A stretch of DNA of 64,000 bases from Sambucus nigra (lineage: Eukaryota; Streptophyta; Magnoliopsida; Dipsacales; Adoxaceae), in the NCBI GenBank assembly GCA_949130495.1, contig OX422216.1, positions 367,498,605-367,562,604 of the forward strand, read 5' to 3'. Below the pieces are notes generated by a model, which saw nothing but the letters and a program-made list of their open reading frames with translations, searched no databases and was not told the origin of the DNA. A program made the translations under genes and the position numbers. Every line of letters begins with the position of its first letter. Positions within the stretch are counted from its first letter, which is position 1. Below, in pieces: positions 46,347 to 56,960 of this stretch.

Positions 46347-47619
46347 TGTTGCCCAGATTATACTCAAGAGGGGGGGTGAATTGAGTTTTTACAAACTTTA
46401 AGTCAAATTAAGATTTTAGAAAAATATTAATTTTAAATCACTTAGACAAATTTCAGATTAATAAAACTATAAAGAATAAATTTAACAATATCAAATAAAT
46501 GCAACCAACTAATTTAGGCAACTAGCAATGCAGATTTTAACACACTAGGAATATTAATTTAATTTTCTTATTTAATATTAAGTGATATTCTGAAATTAAT
46601 TATTTAATTCAAAAACAATTATTTTAACCTTAAAATTAATTTAGTCAAATTTCGGAATTAATTTATTTGCAAGATAGTGTGCTGAAAATATTAACTCAAG
46701 CAAGCATGTGCAAATAACTAAATAAATAAATAAAAGTGTGGAAAATAAATGACACCGAAATTTAACGTGGTTCGGCCAAATCCCGGCGTACGTCCACGCG
46801 CCTAAAGCCCCTGTCTCCTTTGCGCTTCACTAAACCTGATCCACTTGCCGGTAGGATCAAATCACCGCGTACAACTGTTTGCAAGCTAACTCCAAGCTTC
46901 AAACCCTGTGGCCCACTTGCGGGTAGGAACCAATCACCGGTATAAACCGAAGCTTCAACAAAGCTTCACAACAAATCTGAATTTTTGTAGTACAAGATAC
47001 AATACTGAAACTCCTTAAAATACAATTTGTAATCTGAGTTTCTCCTTCTTGAATCAGACTTCAATAAATGATGTTGAAGTAGGCACAAGTCTTCTTCTTC
47101 AATGATTGAGCAGATGATAAAATTTATTGCTCTCTTGAATGTGTAGCTGAGTAGTAAAATAAATTCTCTCAATAAGTCTTTCTCATCTTTTCGTTCAAGT
47201 CTGCTGTCTTCTATGCAGCTCTTCAAAGTTTTAAATGTGTCTTCCAAAAACTAGCTGTTAGACACATGCATTTTGAGCATTAAATGCTCCTGATTTGCTG
47301 AGGTGATGTAGCTGGAAATAATCTCCAAATCTGATATGCAAATCTTCATATTTATCTTTTCCATAAAAATATAGCTGTTGTAGCATGGAAGTAGACATCT
47401 GAAAAATATATGTTATTGAAAGTAGCTAGGTAGGTGACCCATATATTTTCTGCAAAAAGATTGTTAGTCCAAGAGATAAAATACACAACTGAAGTATTTA
47501 TGTGGAACCATTGTGTAGATAATATAACTGGTGTGTTAATAACATTTTTCTGTCAAGAAGATAAATGGGACACAGTAAGTACATGTACAGCTCAGTTATA
47601 GGTTTGCAATAATATATGT

Positions 47620-47650
<31 letters not shown>

Positions 47651-47752
47651 AAAGGTGTACATATATATATATATATATATATTGTACAAAAAAAATATAT
47701 CCTATACTGATAATAAAATTTCCAAACAGATATAAAAATAAATTTCTCACAG

Positions 47753-47800
<48 letters not shown>

Positions 47801-48816
47801 ATTTTCGATCTAAAATAAACAGATTCTGAAAGAGAATTTCGGACTGAAATAAAAAATTAGATTTCGGTCAGATATATAGAAAAATTTATTTCGGACAGAT
47901 ATTAACCAAAAAAAAACGGACTTGAGGTATATATAAAACGGATTTCAGATTGCACGTGTATAAATCAAATCAACTTAATTCAAAATGCCAATGATGGCGT
48001 AGACTGAATAGCAGTAGACTTAAAAAAATTGATAGATAGTTGGCGTGTACCAGTAATAAAACTCAAAGCATGTATGCGGCATGGCTGGTATGGATGAACT
48101 GCAATGGATGAACTGCCATGAGCCCAATAAAGGACAACTAGGAAAGTACATGTTAAATGTTTTAACTGTACTAAAGATTCTTACAAAATCTTACCCTATA
48201 ATCATATTAGAACAAGTATTCGGTCAAGTCACAAAAGGACGAAAAAGGCTATCAAAACCAAATCTCCTAAGTAGTCTAATTCGACCAGCTCAAATCAGAG
48301 GGTCAAGCCTATAACAGTTATGGGGCCAAAGCCAAAAGCCACGCATGCAGTAAATAACATATATATATAGATATTAATATATATATATATGTATATATAT
48401 ATATACACGCATGAAACATGTCATGAAAAAAAGAAAAACACGCACATGCAAATTATCATATCAAAAATATTTTTAACTTAAAAAAAATTTCTGCAACTAT
48501 TATAAAAAATATAATTTCATTTTTAGAAAAAAATGTTTCGGCTCAAAATTAATTAGTCACGCAATTAAAACCATAGATCAAGAAATATGCATGTGTGCCT
48601 AATGTGTCAAGTGCAAATGTGCGACATACGTGAATATCTTTACTTGAATACGTCGTTGAGTAGAGTCGAGGCAAGATTATACAATAATAAATATCAATAG
48701 AATAACCTAATAAAAATGTGTTTGTAATCATCAAAATCAATATATTAAGTTAAACTAAAATGTACATTAATTAAACTAATTTAATTAATTAGCGATAAAT
48801 AACATTTTCGTTAACA
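46347..48816 (-). repeat. Sirevirus 3' LTR (2470 bp)
   Basis: Plus-strand ends TGTTGCCCAGA ... TCGTTAACA. It matches 62385-64000 base for base apart from scattered changes and TA-tract length. Contains several TA tracts (47628-47680, 47755-47797, 48362-48405). A minus-strand frame at 46966-47247 (93 codons) is conserved in the other LTR copy. Confidence 0.9.
46966..47247 (-). CDS. Small LTR-internal open frame, 93 codons (copy 1)
   Basis: The frame begins MEDTFKTLKSCIEDSRLERK and contains a central hydrophobic stretch (RAINFIICSIIEEEDLCLL). The same frame is open, with five amino-acid changes in the first half, at 63003-63284 in the other LTR. It resembles no family that I know. It may be chance, since the two LTRs were identical at insertion and few changes have accumulated. 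Low confidence that it is expressed. Confidence 0.2.
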   Translation of the reverse strand: MEDTFKTLKSCIEDSRLERKDEKDLLREFILLLSYTFKRAINFIICSIIEEEDLCLLQHHLLKSDSRRRNSDYKLYFKEFQYCILYYKNSDLL

Positions 48817-48830
48817 ATCTCCCCCTTTTT
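48817..48830 (-). other. Sirevirus polypurine tract
   Basis: Minus strand AAAAAGGGGGAGAT directly before the 3' LTR start TGTTAACG, preceded by GTCATCATC. This arrangement is characteristic of Sireviruses. Similar tracts occur upstream: AAAGGGGGAGAAATT (about 48901-48918) and TTAGGGGGAGATA (about 49636-49650). Confidence 0.85.
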
Positions 48831-50913
48831 GATGATGACAAACAATGATTCACATATATTCATAAGATGAGTAAATTAAGCACAATGAGTGAATCATCAC
48901 AATTTCTCCCCCTTTGACATTATAAAAAAGATTTTTCATGTAAATTCAGTGTCACGGGTAAGAAGGGCGAAGCTTCCCCTATCAAAAAATACTTCGTGCA
49001 TGGGATTCAACCATAAATCTCAAGGGGCATATAAATAATATGAAAATTTTCAATACGCACACGGGTCATCATAAATTCATCATAAATATTCATAGCATGT
49101 ATTTGAATTTTTAGATAGACAAAAATATCATCAAATAATGCATAAGTCACAAAAATCATAAATGATACCAATTGTTGTAATCACACACAAATCGTGCGTT
49201 GCACACAATGAATTCCTCGGAACAACTTTTTACGCAAAAATAGGAATCACAACTCAATGTCCTCAATTAATGCAATTATGAGAGATATGTCAATGTGCTC
49301 AATCATCTTTCTCAATAATAAAATTTCAGCGAATAAATTTTAAATAGGCGCATATCAATTGTTGTAAAAATCCTCATGATAGAATAAACTTTTAAGCACA
49401 CAACATGAAACATTTCATAACTCGATGTTTTCAAATAATTTGGAATAAGCACATAACATGAGTTAGTAGACAGCGGTAAAAGAATACATCATTTTTCTCA
49501 AGCTTTGCCGTTTTCAAGATACGAGCTAAAATTCTCAGAATAATCAACTGAATTGCAAAATCCATAATAATATATCAAAGTTATGATCAAGCATTTTTCG
49601 AACAAATAATCAAACAAATTTCAATAAACTTTTATCTCCCCCTAAGGGATACCAATGAAGGCATATATGCATATAACAAATAATGTGCATCTTTTTCATG
49701 AGATAAAATAAAAAAAATTGACTTCAAAAAATCATTTTTAACGAGTCTCACAAATGATACCAATTGTTGATCATGTGGTTTCTCAATTCAAACATACATA
49801 ACACAAATGTTACAAAAAAAATATTCATCGTGAATGTTACAAATATTCGAACAATGACATTAATCAAGTAGTATGCAATAAAACCAACTCATAGAGATTA
49901 GCATGTTCATATCATCAAAATCAATGAGTGAATGTTACAACATCAACATGTATCACATATAACTAATATACTAGAATGTACTCAAATGACATTTTCGTTT
50001 CAAATTAATATACAATAAATTTATGAATTAATCCAATATTATTCACAAATATATGTCAAGATGTAATTCAAAAGATTATGAATTTTCATCTTGAAAGATT
50101 CATCATCAAAATCAAGTGTAAGTTCATATAACACAAAGACATAAAAAATAATAAATGTACAACTTTACATGTGAAGACTAAATTATCAACAAGCTCATAT
50201 GATATAATAAATATTCTATGCATGGAAATATATCATAAAATAAATCATCAACAAATATATGATTTTAAATTCATGAATAGTGTTCCTTACCACCTTACCA
50301 ATACCAAAGATATATTCAAGAAACTTCTTCCAAGTGTGGCATTTCCAACATTAGGCAATGATTTCATCTCAAAATGTAACCTACACAACTTTAAAGATTT
50401 TCTCTTTTCCATCCAAGAATGTGTTAGGTCCATAAAGCAATATTAAATAGAAAATTTCAGAATTCATTTTCTTATCCAAAATTCAAGCGTAGTCATAATA
50501 AGAGATAATCATCAAGAGCAATAACGATACGCAACTTATGATATACTAGAATGTACATAACAAATAATAATCATCAATGACAATTTTATCATGTACAAGA
50601 ATAAAATTTTTTATTAATCCAAATACAAAGAAATTTATCATCCATAGTAATTTTTGACTTAATAAAAATATTCACATTTTCAACCATTTGAGATTAATAT
50701 GAAATAAATCAAATTATAAGTCATTAATCACAATAAAAATATTTTCAAGTAATGAATGGTGTCTATTTCAAATAAGCATATAGACATGACAATAATCACA
50801 TAGAAAAATAATCAGATTATTAATCATTAATAAGCATATAAGATATGAAAATAATAAATCACAATATTCAACAATAAAAAATAATACTAATTTTATTTTT
50901 AAAAAAATTGTGT
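48831..50913 (-). other. Sirevirus 3' non-coding interior
   Basis: AT-rich, between the gag stop and the polypurine tract, where an autonomous copy would carry pol. Apart from the extra polypurine-like tracts, no motif is seen. The plus-strand frame at 50171-50446 (91 codons) has no recognisable domain. Confidence 0.5.
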
Positions 50914-51493
50914 TCATGTTCCAATACCGATTTTTTTCCTAAAAACTTTATCTTTTGGAACCCAAAAAGAGTGTGGTAAACTAGGGTTAGCATACATGAT
51001 TGTTTCTTTTGGAATCCAAGCTAATTTAGTGTTATACTTACTTTTTCTAAATTTACAAAATTTGGAATAATGTGTATGTCTACCACAATATGAACATAAA
51101 GAGTTAGAATGACTAGATGAGGCTCCATTTTTAAATACACTAGAATAACTCTTTTTTTCATTTTGTTCATCATATCCTATACCATTATTATTAAAACGAA
51201 TTCTTTATTTTTCAATAATTTTATGAAAATAATCGTTTCCTTTAGTAAAGGTATCTAAAGATTTCTTTAAATATTCAATTTCCTTTTTCAACTCAATATT
51301 TTCAATTTCAAGAGGGTGAGTAACATTTACAGATTTATCCTTTTTAAAAGTTTTAATCTCATTTTTCAATGATTCATTTTCTAATTTCAAATCATCAAAA
51401 TCATTTGACATAGAATCATAGTTAGTTGAAAGTAATGAATGAGACTTCTTAAGATCAATATATTTCTTTTTAAGTTCTTCAAAACTTTCACAT
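50914..51493 (-). pseudogene. Sirevirus gag C-terminal part
   Basis: A coiled-coil stretch (ESFEELKKKYIDLKKSH ... ENIELKKEIEYLKK) is followed by an in-frame TAA (51205-51207), then RIRFNNNGIGYDEQ, a CCHC zinc knuckle CSYCGRHTHYSKFC (51055-51096), KLAWIPKET and a terminal TGA at 50914-50916. The knuckle is the RNA-binding motif of nucleocapsid. The frame continues across the Tat-2 insertion into 61989-62260, offset by one base at a T run. Confidence 0.8.
51489..51493. other. Target duplication of Tat-2, left copy (CACAT)
   Basis: CACAT here and at 61984-61988 flank Tat-2 exactly. Confidence 0.95.
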
Positions 51494-51913
51494 TGTGGTG
51501 ACAATTATTATGCAACACAAATAAATATGAAAGAGATAACAACCAAGAAAGGGTAAATAAAAGGCCAATCACACAAAAACGGAGGTACGTGGTTCAGCAA
51601 AGAAGTGCATACGTCCACGGTGGTTTAGTCAGTGTTATTTCTCTATATTCTGAGGAATAAGTACAGAGAATGCAACTTGTCCTTTGCCCCGGACTTAGGG
51701 TTTAATTTATACATGTGTGTGTTGGTGTAGTGGGGGTGATGGGTTCCTCTTTATTAGCCATCTCCCTTACATGGGATCATGTTCCCCCACAACTTCTCTT
51801 CATGGGATCGTGGAGTAACTGGATGAGTACCAGAGGTGACGGGCCTGGGCTTTGGGCAGCTGAAGAGGGGCTACTCGTCCAGGCCTTATGGTGATAAAAT
51901 TGGGGTACCCACA
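51494..51913 (-). repeat. Tat-2 3' LTR
   Basis: TGTGGTGACAATTATTATGC ... GGGTACCCACA. Same length as the right copy (61564-61983), six substitutions: AAAAAC/AACAAC, GCAT/GCCT, CTGG/CTAG, GCAGC/GCCGC, ATTG/ATCG and TACCC/TATCC. On the minus strand a polypurine-like AAATTTAGGGGCAAT (51914-51928) precedes it. Confidence 0.95.
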
Positions 51914-52254
51914 ATTGCCCCTAAATTTGTTGGGCCGTTCTCGCGGGTCTGATGAATTTAAATGATCAGCAATGATGGTTGATCTCTTTGAAAACTGTGA
52001 AGTTACTTTGGCGGCACCCGCTTCGCTGTCCGTGCGTTATGATTAGTTTTGAAGGCTTGTTGGAATAAGACACATTTTCTCTTCGTCGTTCCATCTTTTC
52101 CATCAATCTTCTATCTTCTGAGAACTCTTAAATTTTGTACCTTCTGTTTTCGGTCTCCACTCTCGTCGCTTCTTCGCCTTTTGATCTGATCTTCTGTCCT
52201 GTAAGTCTTTCGTGCCCTTTTTCTTGATTTTATAGTTTTTCCTGTATTTTTCCA

Positions 52255-54360
52255 ATGGCGAAGATTGGAAATAGGTCGGTAACTGAGTTTAGAAAATTCT
52301 ACGGTATTCCTGGGTGGGTAGAGGTTGAGTGTTGTGCCTCGCCGCCTAGGAACGTTAGGGATATAGAGGATGCACATTGGATTCATGTCCTGTTGCTCTC
52401 CCAGGGGGGTCTTACCTTTCCCCCTAATGGTTTGTTTCTGCACTTTTTTAGTTATTTTGGTATTCTGCCTGCACAATGTTCACCCAACGTATGGAAAATA
52501 GTGAACGGTGTGCACAGGATAAATCAGTTGTACGGCACGAGGTTAGGGCTTGCCGAGGTCTATTTTTGTTATTCTTTTCCTCGAACGAGTTCAGGTGTCT
52601 TGTACCTTAAGGCTAGGAGCCCTGATAGGGTATTGGTAGTAAATTTACCTGATTCCCATAAGGACTACTGGCAAGAAGGTTTTCTCGTTAGGAACTGGCA
52701 ATACTCCCCTCAATTTGAAGGGTCGAGGTCTGAGAGGTTCACTATTCCCTTTTATGGGGAAGAATATATAGGTAGATGTTGTATTGTTGTTTCAACCTTT
52801 GCTGACTTTGTGATTTTTCTAACTCCTCCTTACTTTCTCTTTTTCAGCGAAGATAAAGAACTTGGAGCCAGCTCTCAGCGAGGTTCGTATCTCGGAACTG
52901 GTGAAAGCTTGGAACATCAGGGAACCTTTGGGTGACGGCGAGCATCCTAGGTCTGCTGCTTTTCTTCTTGAATACAAGAACACAGGCTCCAGCTTCATAG
53001 ACCGACCTGTGGAAAGTGTTCCGGACTTTGACTCTTCCGAAGAGATTTCAGCTGAGCCCATTCAATTGGACGAGGAGGAGAGCAGCTCGGAGAGCGAGCC
53101 TGCAGGTGTTGTGAGTAACTTGGGTGGAGGCAGTGCTGATAGTAGCAGTTCATCGAGTACTACCAGCAGTCCAGGTGAAGAAATGCCTCCCAGGAAGAAT
53201 CTAATCCGGGATGATGATGATGATGATGATGTGCTTCTTGCACAGAGGTCCAAAAAATCGAAGACTATCTCCGGGGCCATAGCTACTGGTTCTCAGCCTC
53301 CCTCTCAAGAACAAGATAAGAAGAAGAGAGAGGAGGAGCAGGCGAGGGAGAGGGAGAAGAAAAAGGAGGAGGAGATGAAGAAGGTGGAAGAGAAAAAGAG
53401 GAGGGAGAAAGAGAAGGAGGAGGAGAGGAGGAAGATGGAGCTGAGGACCAAGACTGGTCAAGCCTTGGTCCCAGTATCTGCTTTGCCTGAGGGGGCTTCG
53501 GTGGCCACCTCTCCTCAACTCGCCCCTGCGCTGCTTGAGAGGGCAGTCCTCCCTGCAGATCGCGAGAGGGCGTCAGGGTCTGTTCAACTGGCCTTGCAAG
53601 CTAGCCAGAGGCTCGCCTTGGTAAGGTTTCTTTTCTACTTCCCAACTTCTTCTAATCTGTTTTGATGGTTTCTTCTTTCTGATCTTTCCCTTGTTTTCTG
53701 CAGTTTGTGACTGACTTCGCTGTGCTATATCGCTCTCGCGACGAGCTGTTGAGAAGGAACAACGAGCTAGAGCAACAGAAGTCTACCCTGGTGGCCAAGG
53801 GTTCTCAGCTGGAGGCCGATCTGAAGGCTGCTGATGCGGCTCGAGCTTCTTCTGACTTGGCCCTTGCTAATTCTGCTCGCGAGAGAGATAATGCTGTCAG
53901 GGAGCTTGGCGAGCTGAGGAAGTCATATGAACAGGTCTGCTCGAGCAAGCTGGATTTTGTGGAGAAGAACAGGGTTGTTGCTGAGCAGCTAGAGATGGAG
54001 AAAGCCCAGGCAGTTACCCTCAAGGAAGATTCGTACAATTCCGGCTGGGCTGCTGCGTATGAAGACGCCGAGGTTCAGATAGGCTATATTAGCCGTCTGA
54101 ACTTCAAGAAAGGGTGGACCAAGGCCCTTGTGGCTGCTGGGGTGGATGTTGCATCCCCACTCTTCGATGAGCATGACCCAGGGCTAAAGCCGGTCGTGGA
54201 TGAGGACCCAACCCCAACTGCTGAAGGCACCGGTCCTGTTTCTCGGGCGACCTCTTCTGATGCTCCCTTGGTCGAGGAGGCAGTGGATGCCCCTGCGGAG
54301 GGTAATGCCCCTGCTGATGCTAATAAAGACAAGGATCTATCCACCGAGGTTGCTAAGTGA
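52255..54360 (+). CDS. Antisense two-intron gene in Tat-2 (gypsy-type extra ORF)
   Basis: Three exons splice in frame: 52255-52771, 52848-53620, 53704-54360, 648 codons. Both introns (76 and 83 bases) are GT-AG with T-rich ends TTTTTCAG and TTTTCTGCAG. The start CCAATGGCG is in good plant context after a CT-rich leader. Exon 1 (~172 aa; RKFYGIPGW, GGLTFPPNGLFLHFFSYFGI, NVWKIVNGVHRIN) resembles the plant 'putative gypsy-type transposon' domain. Exon 2 holds an acidic Ser-rich stretch, an Asp run and a Lys/Glu-rich coiled coil. Exon 3 is a coiled coil (DELLRRNNELEQQKS), then SYNSGWAAAYEDA, NFKKGWTKALVAAGV and an acidic tail. AATAAA follows at 54417-54422. It lies between the 3' LTR and integrase, opposite in strand to gag-pol. 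Function unknown; antisense extra ORFs are known in plant gypsy elements. Confidence 0.8.
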
Positions 54361-54579
54361 TAGGGATTTTTTGTAATTTTTTCCTTTTTTGTTCTGATGT
54401 AACCTCGCTCATTATCAATAAAAAGGCTTCGTTTTTGTTTATGCTGATTTCTTTTTGTTCTCTTCCTTCCTTTTTTACTTGTAGTTGGTTGACGCTGATG
54501 AATATATTCCTGCCACTTCACATCTGGGTAGGACTCTCGGTCCCAATGCGAGTAAAGTAACAAAAAATACAAGGATCAG

Positions 54580-55335
54580 TCTGGGCTGGTGGCCAAATTG
54601 AAGGACAGGCTCCAGGAAATGGAAGAGATCGGAGCTTCAGTGCAAGAAGAAGTTAGCGAGCTGAGAGCCAAGTTACTGGAGTCCACCGAGATCAATCAAG
54701 TCGTGGAGTTTCTTCAGCGGGAGAATGACGACCTGAGGCGGGAGGTCTCGAGGCTTAAGGAGCATTCGCCGAGCACCGCTCCGGCAGTCCTACAAGGTTC
54801 TTCCTCATCGCGAGCTGCTCGACCTCCCCTCCCGCGTGTTGGTAGGAGTACAAGGGGTAGGAGTAGGGAATTTGAGGAGCAGCGTGAGAGGGAAATAGAG
54901 GAGCTGCGCGGTGATGTCCAGCGAGCTTACGTAACTGCTGCTGGGCTCCAGAGGGACGTCACCCGACTGCGGCATCTATTCAAGAAGGGCCCTCGCCAAG
55001 TGTGGACTGATGGCTATGATCAGGGCTGGTTCGATGCTCCCACGAGATTATCAGAGTTCGAGGAGCTTTCCTTCATCAGGGGGTGGTTGAGTGCTCTCAG
55101 AGAGCTGCAGGTCCCAAGGAATTCGATATTGTGGTATCGGCATGAGATGTCTCCGTCTACTCTGATGCCCAATCCATTCAGGCGAGATGACCGATGGATT
55201 CCTATCGATGCTATTCCTCGGCGGCTACTGGAGTTGGACACAGATGAAGTTGTTGAGGAACTCGATCCTGCCCCTGATGACGGGAGGAGAGCTAAGGTTG
55301 CTGATTACCTTGCTCGGAGGCTTCCCCCTTCTTGA
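54580..55335 (+). CDS. Second antisense open frame in Tat-2
   Basis: 252 open codons from a possible AG acceptor (54578-54579) to TGA/TAG at 55335. There is no ATG near the start, so a 5' exon is missing or it is a downstream exon of the first gene: a GT at 54346 would join in phase, skipping that gene's stop, but the poly(A) signal argues against this. N-terminal coiled coil (KLKDRLQEMEEIGASVQEEV, DLRREVSRLKE), an Arg/Ser-rich middle, a second coiled coil, then DGYDQGWFDAPTRLSEFEEL and FIRGWLSALRELQVP. This last part parallels the SYNSGW..NFKKGWTKAL segment of the first gene, suggesting duplication. Function unknown. Confidence 0.6.
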   Translation, partial: SGLVAKLKDRLQEMEEIGASVQEEVSELRAKLLESTEINQVVEFLQRENDDLRREVSRLKEHSPSTAPAVLQGSSSSRAARPPLPRVGRSTRGRSREFEEQREREIEELRGDVQRAYVTAAGLQRDVTRLRHLFKKGPRQVWTDGYDQGWFDAPTRLSEFEELSFIRGWLSALRELQVPRNSILWYRHEMSPSTLMPNPFRRDDRWIPIDAIPRRLLELDTDEVVEELDPAPDDGRRAKVADYLARRLPPS

Positions 55336-55943
55336 TAGTTTGTTTTTTAATAATTGTAAATGCTTTGGGCGAACCTTTGCCGACTAAACATGTACTATTA
55401 TTGTTTGTAAATATAAAAGATTAATGGAAAGTTTGAGTTTTGGGCGATTTTGCCGACTAAACGTGTTTATCCAATCTCTGTTATATTTTTACAGCTTCAC
55501 AATCTTTATCTTGTCATGTGAGTGTCCGCCCAGTCCAGTATTAAGAATACTATTGTGCTCTCTCTTTACCTTTTAGGTTGTGTCGTCACACTCCCTTAGG
55601 TCTAAGAGGGGCAATTGGCGAGGACACACCTGTTTTTGGATGTCTTCATCCAGTTAGGATTTTGTTTAACCAAAATAGGTTTGATGCCTAAGAATATTCT
55701 GTAGGGCTTCATATATTGCCATGGGCAATGCTAAGAGGTCTGTCGTGCTTCATGACGATGACCTGAGGAGGGGTGTTCCCCTGCTATGTCAACTATGATA
55801 CCTGTGATTTGAAAAGGATGTGCAATAAGATATAATTGTTACTTTTTTAGAGAGTAATTAACTGAGAGATTCTTATTGGTGAATAGAGAAATAAACTGTC
55901 TTTCCCCAAAATGAGTACAATAAAAGATCTAGTAATAGAACTC
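55336..55943. other. Spacer between antisense genes and integrase
   Basis: Contains two copies of a TTTGGGCGA..TTTGCCGACTAAACRTGT phrase (about 55365-55393 and 55439-55467) and otherwise no motif. This is the position where Tat-0 and Tat-1 hold long tandem arrays. Confidence 0.6.
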
Positions 55944-56960
55944 CTAAAAGTAGAATTTCTTGAGATTAGCTGCGTTCCATGCTCGTGGTATCTCTCTGCC
56001 TTCCATCGTTTTCAAATGATAGGCACCTTGGAGATCGTCTCTAATTATCTCATAAGGTCCTTCCCAGTTTGGGCCCAGTTTACCATCTGATGGCTTCACT
56101 GTGTTGCCCAGGACCTTTCTTAGGACATAGTCTCCAACTTCGAACTTCCTCGGATTGACCTTTTTGCTGTAGTGCTTCGCGAGCTGTTGCTGATAACTCG
56201 CTAGTTTTACTAGGGCAAGTTCCCTGCGCTCGTCGGCCAAGTCGAGTTCAACGAGCAAAGCCTGATCGTTCTGATTTTGCTCGACAAGGTCGGATCTCAT
56301 TGTAGGCAATCCTGCTTCTAATGGGATGACCGCTTCCATACCATATGCTAGTGAGAATGGCGTCTGACCTGTGGCTCGTCTGGGAGTCGTTCTGTATGCC
56401 CATAGGACATGTGGTAGCTCGGTAGTCCATGTGCCTTTTGCTCGCTCTAACCGCTTTTTTAATCCAGCGATCACTGTTTTGTTGGATGCCTCAGCTTGTC
56501 CGTTGCTTTGAGAATAAGCTACCGAGCTGAAGTGGTGCCTGATCCCGTGTTGGTCGCAGAAGTCCTGAAAGGGGCCACTTTCGAACTGTGTCCCATTGTC
56601 AGTGATGATGGTTTAGGGGATCCCGAATCGAGTGATTATATTTTTCCATATGAATTTCATCATGTCAGCATCTCGGATGTTCACCAGAGGTTCTGCCTCG
56701 ATCCACTTGGTAAAGTAATCGGTGGCGACCAACAGGTATTTGCGATTGCCGGCAGCGGTGGGTAGTGGTCCCACGATGTCCATTCCCCACTGGGCAAAAG
56801 GCCAGGGGCTGGTCAGGGATTTTAATTCGCTGGCAGGCTGGTGGACCATGGGGGCGTGAAGCTGGCATTTTAGGCATCTGCGGACATATACTGCGGAGTC
56901 CCTTTGCATATACGGCCACCAGTAACCTTCCTTTATTGCTCGGAAGGCTAGAGATCTTCC
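55944..56960 (-). pseudogene. Tat-2 integrase, broken
   Basis: Zinc region (GYWWPYMQRD; CLKCQ near 56860), core with WGMDIVGPLP, TDNGTQ and SNGQAEASN (the catalytic Glu is intact), and a C-terminal region with YRTTPRRATGQTPFSLAYGM and VGDYVLRK, ending LKKFYF. Breaks: the frame shifts from the upstream pol frame near 56955-56975, and a TAA at 56613-56615 interrupts the core. All three catalytic acidic positions are otherwise present. Confidence 0.85.

Noticed and set aside
47498..47689. 63-codon frame rich in Tyr and Ile
   Set aside because: Translation of a TA microsatellite.
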